Part shown: positions 1 through 6,347 of the stretch, piece after piece
How positions within the stretch are numbered: position 1 is the stretch's first letter
Layout: each line of letters starts with the position of its first letter
Assembly: GCA_030613145.1 (NCBI GenBank)
Contig: JAUWMM010000050.1
Coordinates: 1-8,955 of the forward strand
Length of the DNA stretch: 8,955 nucleotides
Direction: 5' to 3'
Source of the DNA: Desulfobacterales bacterium
GTDB taxonomy: Bacteria > Desulfobacterota > Desulfobacteria > Desulfobacterales > C00003060
Translations under genes and position numbers: made by a program
Notes under the pieces: generated by a model
Seen by the model: the letters and a program-made list of their open reading frames with translations, nothing else
What the model was told of the DNA's origin: nothing
Database searches by the model: none

Positions 1-65
1 TAGCCGGATACACATTTAACAATGTAACAGCAGACCACACAATCCAGGCGACTTTTTTGCCATAA
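1..65 (+). CDS. C-terminal end of an InlB-B/Flg_new-type repeat surface protein (5' truncated)
   Basis: An open frame enters from the left edge (first full codon at 3) and stops with TAA at 63-65. The visible tail reads AGYTFNNVTADHTIQATFLP. The pattern Y-x-F-x-N-V-T-A-D-H-T-I-x-A-x-F is the typical end of the divergent InlB B-repeat / Flg_new family, small beta modules found in tandem at the C-terminus of large secreted or surface proteins. Ending just after such a module is normal for these proteins. Only about 20 residues are visible, so the size, the other domains and the function of the parent protein are unknown. It lies on the same strand as the TsaP-like gene, about 117 bp upstream of that gene's start. 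Confidence 0.72.
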   Translation, partial: AGYTFNNVTADHTIQATFLP

Positions 66-182
66 CGGCCACAGCAGGTGATCATGGAACCATCCCCAAT
101 CAGGGGCAGATTACAGGGGGGCACAGCTCTCCAAAACTATGGTCTGCTGGCCGGAGGCCCAAAAAAATACTATGGAACTCAG

Positions 183-1199
183 ATGGCTCGTAAGATAATC
201 CTATTGCTTTGTTTCAGCATTGGACTTGGTTTCCTGTACCAGGGTGTTTCCGATGCACAGGAACCCGGGGAAAAGACCCTTGAGCTTGAGTCGGGGCTTT
301 ATTATACCATCGAAAAGGGTGATACCCTGTGGGACATCTCTGAGCATTTTCATGATTATCCCTGGGTATGGCCGGATCTCTGGGAGAAAAATCAGCAGAT
401 TGCTAACCCCCATTGGATCTATCCAGGCGAACAAATTCGTCTTTATAGCCGTGAGGAACTGGAAACAATCGTCGAGCCCGAAGCAGAATCGGAAATGGCC
501 GGGCAACCTATAGAATCCAGGTATTATTACTATCCTGCTATTAACACTGTTGGGTTCATAAGAGAGAAACCTGTAAGCCACTCCGGCTCTATCTTCAAGG
601 TCAAGGAACGCAAGGTCATGATCAGTAAGGGGGACTCGGTCTATATCCGACCCTCCGGCAACGTAACCTTAAAACCGGGCGATCGTTTTACCGTGCTGCG
701 GACGTTATACCCCGATAAGGACAAAGACCCCAAAGAGTTCATTGGAATTCAGCACTATTTATTGGGCGTAGTTGAGATTACCGCTGTAGAACCGGAATTT
801 GCTACTGCCAGTGTTCTGAAATCTTTCCGCCACATTGAACTAAACGACCTTCTGATCCCGCATGAACCGCGGTCACCCAAGATTATGCTCACTGAAAGCA
901 AAGAGGGACTAAGTGGCAGGATTATTATTGCTGAGGAACGTCAGAGCATGTTCGCAGACACGGTTGTCTTTATCGACAAGGGGCGCAAAGACGGCATCAA
1001 GGTGGGACAATCGTACTGTATATACTACCAGGAAAAGGAATATCTAGACCCAAAGGGCAAAGAGTGTATAATATTGTCGCCTGTCGATATTGGCAAGATC
1101 CTTGTCCTTCGCACCGAAGAGGCCACGGCCACAGCCATTGTGACCACTGCCGAAAAGGCCATACACCCAGGGGCAACAATCTGTACGCCATCGCCATAG
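183..1199 (+). CDS. TsaP-like LysM protein (type IV pilus secretin-associated), periplasmic
   Basis: The frame is open from 78, but I choose the ATG at 183 (338 aa) because it gives a clean signal peptide: MARK, a hydrophobic stretch at residues 5-19, and a signal-peptidase-I-like SDA|QE site at about 23-25. Only a weak GGA (174-176) precedes it. Residues 39-88 form a LysM domain of the long type, with YTIEKGDTLWDIS, then PWVWPDLWEKN, then NPHWIYPGEQIRL. This arrangement is seen in TsaP, the peptidoglycan-binding protein that anchors the PilQ secretin of type IV pili (Neisseria; PA0020 in Pseudomonas). The last ~90 residues, with DKGRKDGIKVGQ and a V-x-I-G-K-I-L-V-L-R-T ... A-T-A-I-V motif, resemble the FlgT-C-like end of TsaP. 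Membership of this LysM/FlgT-C family is well supported. The pilus role is inferred from domain order and from the pilus genes in this window; a general cell-envelope LysM protein is the alternative. It converges on the TPR lipoprotein gene. Confidence 0.8.
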   Translation: MARKIILLLCFSIGLGFLYQGVSDAQEPGEKTLELESGLYYTIEKGDTLWDISEHFHDYPWVWPDLWEKNQQIANPHWIYPGEQIRLYSREELETIVEPEAESEMAGQPIESRYYYYPAINTVGFIREKPVSHSGSIFKVKERKVMISKGDSVYIRPSGNVTLKPGDRFTVLRTLYPDKDKDPKEFIGIQHYLLGVVEITAVEPEFATASVLKSFRHIELNDLLIPHEPRSPKIMLTESKEGLSGRIIIAEERQSMFADTVVFIDKGRKDGIKVGQSYCIYYQEKEYLDPKGKECIILSPVDIGKILVLRTEEATATAIVTTAEKAIHPGATICTPSP

Positions 1200-1252
1200 T
1201 CACATTGGTCAGGGAAAGTGAACTAAAGTGCCTTGTGAGTTTTAAGCCTCAC

Positions 1253-1292
1253 TCCAATTCCTCAATTCCCCAATTCCTGAATTCCTCAATTA
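1253..1292. repeat. Five-unit tandem octamer array, consensus CTCAATTC
   Basis: Units read on the plus strand: TCCAATTC (1253-1260), CTCAATTC, CCCAATTC, CTGAATTC and CTCAATTA (ending 1292). On the minus strand this is a GAATTGAG-type array. It lies between the convergent TsaP-like and TPR lipoprotein genes and contains the TPR gene's TGA stop (1286-1288). No strong terminator hairpin is visible in 1200-1252; only a 5-bp GTGAG/CTCAC stem (1235-1239 with 1248-1252) can be drawn. Confidence 0.85.
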
Positions 1293-2047
1293 CCTTGTAA
1301 TTTCCTGATCTCTTCCAAAGCCATATCAGCCAGGGGGGTGTCGGCTGCCAACTCCACGACCATGTTGAAGGCAGAAATTGCCTCCCACGTTTCGGATTGC
1401 CCGGTGTAGGCGCGTCCCAGATCAAAATAGGCATTGGCAAAACGTGGTGCATACTGAATAGCCTTTCCCAGGGAAGAGATGGCGGCTTCGTAGTTTCCCA
1501 TGGCCATATAGGTTAATGCCAATCCCCGGAATGCCGTAGGAAAGCGGGGTTCTGTCTTAAGGGCTTTCCTGTATGAATCAATCGAACGCTCATAATCTTT
1601 TTTCCCACGGTACGCCTCACCAAGATTACAGAGGGCAATATGTGGCGTTGTATAAAGCAAATTGTCAAGGGCGCGGTTGAAAGACGATATGGCATTGTCC
1701 CACTGGCCTAACCTTCCATAGACGACACCCATCTTGTTTAGGGCCTCGGAATAATCTGGCTTAAGTTCAAGCGCTTTCTTGAAATGGACAATCGCCAAAT
1801 CGAATTCTTCTTTTGCAAAATAGGCAAAACCCAGATCGCTTTGAAGAAACGCGTCGTTTTCATATAGTTTTTCCGCTTTTAAGAATTCCCTGAGGGCTGC
1901 CGTGGAGTTTCCTTCGGCAAGATATCCTTCACCAAGTCGCCTGGAGGCTTCCGCCTGGTTCTTGCGGGCAGCCGTGTCCGTCGCGCAGGAAAACAAAGAC
2001 AACGAGACAAATAGACAAGACAAGAACAACATGGATCGCTTCAGCAT
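1286..2047 (-). CDS. PilF/PilW-like TPR lipoprotein (type IV pilus biogenesis, outer-membrane pilotin type)
   Basis: The 253-aa product has a lipoprotein signal: MLKR, a hydrophobic core, and a lipobox LFSC with the lipidated cysteine at 21. The rest is about six tetratricopeptide repeats covering residues ~33-236, recognisable from signatures such as LGEGYLAEGNSTAALREF, LGFAYFAKEEFDLAIVHF and LALTYMAMGNYEAAISS. Length, lipidation and six repeats match PilF/PilW, the pilotin that takes PilQ subunits to the outer membrane and helps them multimerise. A PilF role fits the neighbouring pilus genes, but TPR lipoproteins are a broad group, so the specific function is inference. The start is supported by AAAGGAG (2054-2060) six bases upstream. 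The stop codon lies within a tandem octamer array. Confidence 0.8.
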   Translation of the reverse strand: MLKRSMLFLSCLFVSLSLFSCATDTAARKNQAEASRRLGEGYLAEGNSTAALREFLKAEKLYENDAFLQSDLGFAYFAKEEFDLAIVHFKKALELKPDYSEALNKMGVVYGRLGQWDNAISSFNRALDNLLYTTPHIALCNLGEAYRGKKDYERSIDSYRKALKTEPRFPTAFRGLALTYMAMGNYEAAISSLGKAIQYAPRFANAYFDLGRAYTGQSETWEAISAFNMVVELAADTPLADMALEEIRKLQGN

Positions 2048-2053
2048 AACAGA

Positions 2054-2060
2054 CTCCTTT
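2054..2060 (-). promoter_or_regulatory. Ribosome binding site of the TPR lipoprotein gene
   Basis: Minus-strand AAAGGAG, six bases before the ATG at 2045-2047. It is the clearest Shine-Dalgarno sequence in the window and fixes that start. No convincing -35/-10 pair was seen upstream of it. Confidence 0.8.
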
Positions 2061-2081
2061 GAACTTAAGAATTTCGCCCCA

Positions 2082-2105
2082 ATTGGAGCAATGGAGTATT
2101 GGAGT
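2082..2105. repeat. Three-unit tandem octamer array, consensus ATTGGAGT
   Basis: Units ATTGGAGC (2082-2089), AATGGAGT (2090-2097) and ATTGGAGT (2098-2105) are contiguous on the plus strand, 22 bp upstream of the TPR gene's ribosome binding site. With the octamer array at 1253-1292, this puts a short tandem repeat of period 8 at both ends of that gene. The two consensus sequences differ. Confidence 0.75.
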
Positions 2106-2158
2106 GAACGGTCACAACATAACTAACTATTGTCTATCCATAAAATACCCCAAATTTC

Positions 2159-2192
2159 CTCCCCCACCCCTGGGGCATAAGTGCTATCTTAA
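2159..2192. repeat. Outer inverted repeat, left copy
   Basis: The reverse complement of this 34-bp stretch aligns with 2704-2739 on the other side of the DUF559 gene: 30 of 36 columns identical, four substitutions and one 2-base gap. Shared blocks, read 5'-3' in the right-hand orientation, are TTAAG, TAGC, TATGCCC, CAGGGG and GGGGGAG. Similarity may continue outward: 2128-2141 matches the reverse complement of 2743-2756 at 12 of 14 bases, after a spacer of 17 bases here against 3 bases on the right. Confidence 0.8.
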
Positions 2193-2204
2193 GGTTTCTG
2201 CTTT

Positions 2205-2240
2205 ATTCCCCCCTTTATTAAAGGGGGGCAGGGGGGATTT
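2205..2240. repeat. Inner C/G-rich palindromic repeat, left copy
   Basis: It contains a perfect 10-bp stem: CCCCCCTTTA (2208-2217) pairs with TAAAGGGGGG (2219-2228) around a single base, followed by CA and a second GGGGGG run (2231-2236). Its reverse complement matches 2620-2656 at 33 of 37 aligned positions. The DUF559 gene reads into it and takes its last residues (IPPAPL) and TAA stop from it. The hairpin could also act in transcript 3'-end protection or termination, but no T-run follows. Confidence 0.88.
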
Positions 2241-2604
2241 CTGTATCCTGCCGCTGGGCCATTGTTCGATAGATGACCTTCACCACCGCATCGGTTTCTT
2301 TTATTACCTCCCTACTATTAAAACGCAACACCCTAAGACCAACACTGGCCAAATACTTGTCACGACGCTTATCTTTTTCAGCGTGATTGCCTCCCATGTG
2401 CTGTGATCCATCCACCTCGATAACCAATTTCGTGCTTGGTGCGAAAAAATCCACGATGTAGTCGCCAATCGGCTTTTGACGGTAAAACTGGATACCTAAA
2501 AGCTGTTTACCCCGCAGTCGTAACCATAAGGCACGCTCACTCTCTGTCATGTTTTTGCGCAATTGACGTGCTTTATCTTTTAGATTGGCTTTGTATGAAA
2601 ACAT
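2218..2604 (-). CDS. DUF559 (Vsr-like, PD-(D/E)XK-type) endonuclease-like protein
   Basis: The 128-aa product carries the full DUF559 signature. It has an N-terminal helix with ARQLRKNMTESERALWLRLR (13-31), then FYRQKPIGDYIVDFF (40-54), the acidic core KLVIEVDGSQH (59-69), and RDKYLASVGLRVLRF (81-95). The family is related to very-short-patch-repair and type II restriction folds. Asp52 and Glu63/Asp65 are the likely catalytic acids. Its biological role is not established. The gene stands alone, with no methylase or transposase beside it, and is bracketed by two nested inverted-repeat pairs. The last residues and stop lie inside the left inner repeat. The ATG at 2602-2604 has no good Shine-Dalgarno. 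An out-of-frame ATG 11 bases upstream (2613-2615) would make an 11-codon leader after the purine-rich AGGGGGGAT (2623-2631). A small mobile unit is possible but not shown. Confidence 0.85.
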   Translation of the reverse strand: MFSYKANLKDKARQLRKNMTESERALWLRLRGKQLLGIQFYRQKPIGDYIVDFFAPSTKLVIEVDGSQHMGGNHAEKDKRRDKYLASVGLRVLRFNSREVIKETDAVVKVIYRTMAQRQDTEIPPAPL

Positions 2605-2619
2605 TGTTTAAACATACTA

Positions 2620-2656
2620 AAATCCCCCCTAACCCCCCTTTTCTAAAGGGGGGAAT
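2620..2656. repeat. Inner C/G-rich palindromic repeat, right copy
   Basis: It contains CCCCCCTTT (2633-2641) and AAAGGGGGG (2645-2653), a 9-bp stem with a 3-base loop, preceded by another CCCCCC run (2624-2629). It is the inverted partner of 2205-2240 and lies just upstream of the DUF559 start. On the minus strand the G-run ending near 2623 is the only ribosome-binding-like sequence before that gene. Confidence 0.88.
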
Positions 2657-2703
2657 TGTATATCTGACTACCCCTTCTCATAGGAGGCATTGTACGTAGG
2701 ATT

Positions 2704-2739
2704 TTAAGTTAGCGCCTATGCCCACCAGGGGAGGGGGAG
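2704..2739. repeat. Outer inverted repeat, right copy
   Basis: Inverted partner of 2159-2192. Just outside it, GGACACTAAC (2749-2758) can pair with the repeat's own GTTAGCGCC (2708-2716) on the minus strand, using two G-U pairs, so this copy may fold as a long imperfect hairpin. The distance to the inner repeat is 47 bp here and 12 bp on the left, so the two pairs are nested but not symmetric. Confidence 0.8.
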
Positions 2740-2769
2740 TTGATGGATGGACACTAACAAATAATTGAT

Positions 2770-2793
2770 GATCAATGATCAATGATCATTGAT
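2770..2793. repeat. Heptamer tandem repeat GATCAAT with 16-bp palindrome
   Basis: GATCAAT (2770-2776), GATCAAT (2777-2783) and GATCATT (2784-2790) are contiguous. Bases 2778-2793 form the perfect palindrome ATCAATGATCATTGAT. The array encodes the final residues (about SMIIDH) and the TGA stop of the two-LysM gene on the minus strand. No T-rich run follows on that strand in a terminator-like position. Confidence 0.85.
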
Positions 2794-4484
2794 TCTATTT
2801 TTAAGACCTTGATCTGCTTTTCGTTCAAGAAACCGCAAACTTCTGGGTGAAGCCGTGCTCGTGCAAAAAGAGTCCTTCCATGATCGGGATGAGAAGAGAG
2901 AACACCCGGGATGGTAAGGGAGATGCTCTTAAAAATGTTGCGGTTTGCGCCAAAAAAGACCGGGTCCTCAGCAAAAGGAATTCCGATTGTCCTCAAGATA
3001 TTTTTAACAATGGTCAGGGCATCATCCTCGGGTTTGATTGACACTACTTTTAGCCCACCTGCCTCAATGGCCGGTTTTGCATCACCGTAAAAGGTTCCGA
3101 AATCGACTACTACATCCAAAGCGTTTTCGCCATGCATTATGTTGGCGGTAGTTTCAACCTGAACCCCGGCGTAATCAAAGGAAAGGGGAACTCGAGACTC
3201 ATACGAATACCCCATTGCTGTAACAAATCCGGAGACAAAGGCCTCCCGGCCTGCGTCTGTGGTCAATATTGAGCACTCTTCCGGTGTATTTTCCCGGGAG
3301 GACTTCATCTTGTTATCCCTCTCGTCCCCGACCAGAATGTCGACAACCCGGATATTTTTCTCGGCCAGATATTCTACTACCTGAGCCGACGTACGTTCTT
3401 GAGGATCTTCTATCAGTGTAATACATTGATATGCTGGTGCCCCCCCCCGATCGTCGGCTTGAGAAAAAATCCAGTCGGCACGGAGTGTGACCCTCATTCC
3501 GTCATACAGCTCGGCAAGATCAAGGAACCTTTGAGCCTTTCCGCCTGATATGGCACTCAAGACCTTGGCCAGCGCGGTTGCTCCCGGCTCCTCCGGATCT
3601 ATTCGGACGATGACAAGGGGATGCCAGAAGGCGCGTATTGCCTTTTCCAAGTCCTCTGAAAGGCCCTTGTGGGACTCTATAATCAGATGTCGCCCGTCCG
3701 CCAGTTCCATGACCGGAAGGGCAGAAAGGTCTAAAGTAAGATCCTCCTGGCCACTTTCCGGAAAGTAACATAAACCGGAAGCCAACAACTTGCCGCCTAT
3801 CCCGGCTATGGTCTTTGAAACCACATCCCGCCACCACGGAATGCTCTTTTTGGCGGGTGGCAAGCTCTCAGCCCCTGGTAAAACCAAACGCTTCGTGGGT
3901 GTGACAATGGCACGAGTAGGCGCCGTGGCAGCTATCTCCGGGATGCGGATGGGCTGGCCGGGATGGATCAGGTCCATATCCTTGATAGCAGGGTTGAGTC
4001 TTTTCAAGGTCTGAACATAGTCTTCCGAGAGTTCATCCCATTTGAGCCCAAGTTGGGAGGTTACGATCTTCGCAAGGCACTCCCCTGGACGGACTTCATA
4101 GGTTACGTAGAGGACATCCGGTATGATAGGAATGGTTACGTAGCGGAGACCTGCATCTGGCGGGTGTTCTTTGGCCTCCGTCTGTTTTAAGGGTATCAGG
4201 AGTTCCTGTCGCGGATAGATCTTGTCAACATCCTTTACGTGAGGGTTGAGGTTTTTCAGGATTGATACAAATCGCGAAAAGTCTTTTTCTGCAATAATTC
4301 CCTTCCTGCGCAACAACTCCCAAACGTGATCACCTTTTTGGACGATGTATGAGTCGCACACAATATCCCGGTCGCCATACCTTATTATCGAATATACCTT
4401 GTATGGCTCTGCCCCACACACAGGCCCAACCGACCACAACAGTAAGACGATGACGAGGATGAACTTTTTTGCAGAAGATTTCAT
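2772..4484 (-). CDS. Two-LysM periplasmic protein with a large uncharacterised C-terminal region
   Basis: This 570-aa protein has a signal peptide (MKSSAKK, hydrophobic 8-20, likely cleavage near CGA|EP at 25). It has two LysM-like domains: ~46-98 (YIVQKGDHVWELL ... NPHVKDVDKIYPRQELLIP) and ~127-182 (YEVRPGECLAKI ... NPAIKDMDLIHPGQPIRIP). After a Pro-rich linker (185-215), residues ~247-563 match no family I recognise and seem to hold two related alpha/beta modules (~247-383 and ~431-563). No hydrolase motif is evident, so a peptidoglycan-bound scaffold is more likely than an enzyme. The start codon overlaps the ATPase stop (ATGA, 4481-4484) and lacks its own ribosome site, which implies translational coupling and a related job. 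A run of nine G (3440-3448) sits in codons 346-349. The stop lies in a heptamer repeat. Its role in pili is inferred from context only. Confidence 0.78.
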   Translation of the reverse strand: MKSSAKKFILVIVLLLWSVGPVCGAEPYKVYSIIRYGDRDIVCDSYIVQKGDHVWELLRRKGIIAEKDFSRFVSILKNLNPHVKDVDKIYPRQELLIPLKQTEAKEHPPDAGLRYVTIPIIPDVLYVTYEVRPGECLAKIVTSQLGLKWDELSEDYVQTLKRLNPAIKDMDLIHPGQPIRIPEIAATAPTRAIVTPTKRLVLPGAESLPPAKKSIPWWRDVVSKTIAGIGGKLLASGLCYFPESGQEDLTLDLSALPVMELADGRHLIIESHKGLSEDLEKAIRAFWHPLVIVRIDPEEPGATALAKVLSAISGGKAQRFLDLAELYDGMRVTLRADWIFSQADDRGGAPAYQCITLIEDPQERTSAQVVEYLAEKNIRVVDILVGDERDNKMKSSRENTPEECSILTTDAGREAFVSGFVTAMGYSYESRVPLSFDYAGVQVETTANIMHGENALDVVVDFGTFYGDAKPAIEAGGLKVVSIKPEDDALTIVKNILRTIGIPFAEDPVFFGANRNIFKSISLTIPGVLSSHPDHGRTLFARARLHPEVCGFLNEKQIKVLKIESMIIDH

Positions 4485-6289
4485 ATTTTTTCAGTAACCC
4501 GGACCACCTCCTGAAAGGTGGTTATACCTTTAAGCATCTTGTCAATGGCACTTGTTCGCAGGGGGATCATGCCCGATTCCAGGGCCTTTTTCTTAACAGT
4601 GATAATGTCCAATTCATCAGACCCTGCAATAACTTCTTTCATGCCTTCATCTATTGCCATAATCTCAAAAGCACCCGTGCGCCCGAGGAATCCGGTTCCC
4701 CTGCACTTGACGCAACCCTTTCCCTGCTTAAGCTGTATTGATTCTTCACCCTCCACATTAGCGCCGAGGGACTTGAGCACCGGCGCATCCACCTCCAAAG
4801 TGGTAACACAATAAGGACAGATCTTGCGCAACAGCCGCTGGGCCATCACCCCGACCAGGGACTCTGCAATCAAAAAGGGTTTGATCCCGAGGTCCATGAG
4901 GCGGGTGACGGTAGACGGAGCATCATTGGTATGAAGCGTGCTGAAGACCAGGTGGCCGGTGAGTGCGGACTGGACTGCGTTTTCTGCGGTTTCTTGGTCC
5001 CGGATCTCACCGATCATAATGATATCAGGGTCCTGCCTTAGAATATTTCTTAAGATTGAAGCAAAGGCGATGCCGACTGCCGGTTGTACCGCGATCTGAT
5101 TGAAGTCTTCTCGGATCATCTCAATAGGGTCTTCCACTGTTGTAATATTCTTCTCTGAGCTGGCCAGGTGTGCCAGTGAGGAATAGAGTGTAGTCGACTT
5201 GCCACTTCCTGTAGGGCCCGTGACCAGGATGATGCCGTTAGGCTTTTTCAAAAACTGGTGATAAACAATGAGGTCTCTTGAGGAAAAACCTAGATCTTCA
5301 AGATCCTGAAACAGGATGGTCGGATCCAGGATCCTCATTACCATTTTTTCACCAAAGGCAACAGGCACCGTTGAAACCCGTATCTCTGCATCCTGGTTTT
5401 GATGGGACAACTTCACTCTACCATCCTGGGGGCGGCGTTTCTCCGCAATGTCAAGCCTTGATAAGCTCTTGATGCGGGAAATAACGGCTGGGTGCACCAC
5501 TTTGGGTAGCTTGTAGATGATGTGAAGCACTCCGTCTATCCTGAAGCGTATAAGAACATGGTCCCGCTTGGGCTCAATATGAATGTCGCTTGCGCGCTGT
5601 TCAAGGGCATAGTGAAAGAGATAGTCTACCACATTCTTGATATGGGTATCGGTAGACTGGATCTCACTCATGGACTTAAGACGCGTATATTGTTCCAGGT
5701 TTCCTATGTCCACAGATGGCTGGGCAAGTTGGGTCTCCGCGGCTACAAGGGAGGACTTGAACCCAAAAAACTCGCCGATGATCTTTAGAATATCGGTTTT
5801 GGTTCCCATGGCTGGGGTTAGCTCGAGGGTTGTGACACGCTGTAAGTCTTCCAGCACATCCGCATCAGTGGGGTCATACATTACCACTTCGAGCTTGCCA
5901 TTGGTGATTGCAAGCGGCACTACCAGATGCTTTAGCGCAAAGAGGCGGGGGATGGTCTTGGTGACCACATCGAGATCGAGTTGAAGGGGGTCTATCTTCT
6001 TATACGGGACCTTCAGGTGCCCGGCCACAGCCCTGACAACCTGCTCTTCGTCAAGAACTTCTGTTTCCTTGCCTGGTAAGGAAATTTGCAGAGAGGCAAT
6101 CACGTCAATAATGGTTACCGGGTGCTCTATATCCTGCCCCGGCAGGCCGCCTGTCTTGACTCTTTTAAGCTGTGTGAGCCTGCGCCTCTGTTCGGGGGCT
6201 TTTGATATAATGGACTTGCACTGTTCAGGTGTAAGAAGGCCCTCGCGGGTAATAATCTTTAAAATCTTCTCATCAGGTATAGATGACAT
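4481..6289 (-). CDS. GspE/PulE/PilB-family secretion or pilus-extension ATPase
   Basis: This 602-aa cytoplasmic hexameric ATPase would power pilus extension or type II secretion. Residues ~1-175 are an N-terminal T2SSE_N/MshEN-like region (EEQVVRAVAGHLKVPY, then LAITNGKLEVVMYDPTD). The core has the Asp box with ASDIHIEPKRDHVLIRFRIDG (233-253), Walker A GPTGSGKST (358-366), Walker B DPDIIMIGEIRD (420-431) and His box TGHLVFSTLHTNDA (444-457). Two CxxC pairs (491-494, 526-529) form the zinc site typical of PilB and GspE and absent from PilT retraction ATPases, so this is an assembly ATPase. All key residues are present. PilB versus GspE cannot be settled by sequence alone; the upstream pilY1 favours a pilus. 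The ATG at 6287-6289 has no clear Shine-Dalgarno. The gene is 134 bp downstream of pilY1 and overlaps the two-LysM gene by 4 bp. Confidence 0.93.
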   Translation of the reverse strand: MSSIPDEKILKIITREGLLTPEQCKSIISKAPEQRRRLTQLKRVKTGGLPGQDIEHPVTIIDVIASLQISLPGKETEVLDEEQVVRAVAGHLKVPYKKIDPLQLDLDVVTKTIPRLFALKHLVVPLAITNGKLEVVMYDPTDADVLEDLQRVTTLELTPAMGTKTDILKIIGEFFGFKSSLVAAETQLAQPSVDIGNLEQYTRLKSMSEIQSTDTHIKNVVDYLFHYALEQRASDIHIEPKRDHVLIRFRIDGVLHIIYKLPKVVHPAVISRIKSLSRLDIAEKRRPQDGRVKLSHQNQDAEIRVSTVPVAFGEKMVMRILDPTILFQDLEDLGFSSRDLIVYHQFLKKPNGIILVTGPTGSGKSTTLYSSLAHLASSEKNITTVEDPIEMIREDFNQIAVQPAVGIAFASILRNILRQDPDIIMIGEIRDQETAENAVQSALTGHLVFSTLHTNDAPSTVTRLMDLGIKPFLIAESLVGVMAQRLLRKICPYCVTTLEVDAPVLKSLGANVEGEESIQLKQGKGCVKCRGTGFLGRTGAFEIMAIDEGMKEVIAGSDELDIITVKKKALESGMIPLRTSAIDKMLKGITTFQEVVRVTEKI

Positions 6290-6347
6290 ATTGTACTATT
6301 TTTTAGCACAGGAGCACCTTGGAGGGAAGAAAAAAAGATTGGTATCT

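Noticed and set aside
78..182. N-terminal extension of the TsaP-like gene from the ATG at 78
   Set aside because: The extra 35 residues look non-coding and would bury the signal peptide. The ATG at 183 gives a proper signal sequence.
1235..1252. Bidirectional terminator between the convergent genes
   Set aside because: The stem is only 5 bp with an 8-base loop and no adjacent T-run.
1249..1452. Minus-strand open frame ending with EEFRNWGIEELE
   Set aside because: It overlaps the TPR gene in another frame, and its tail is only a translation of the octamer array.
2121..2141. Promoter for the TPR gene around TAGACA on the minus strand
   Set aside because: No matching -10 box was found at a suitable distance.
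2436..2699. Plus-strand open frame opposite the DUF559 gene, containing IPPNPPFLKGG
   Set aside because: It is antisense to a gene with clear family motifs. The Pro/Gly-rich part is the palindromic repeat read through.
2159..2739. Classical insertion sequence or MITE
   Set aside because: There is no transposase, no target-site duplication, and the two repeat pairs are asymmetrically spaced. Kept only as a possible nuclease-linked unit.
2770..2793. Start of a CRISPR-like array
   Set aside because: Units are 7 bp and contiguous, with no spacers and no cas genes.
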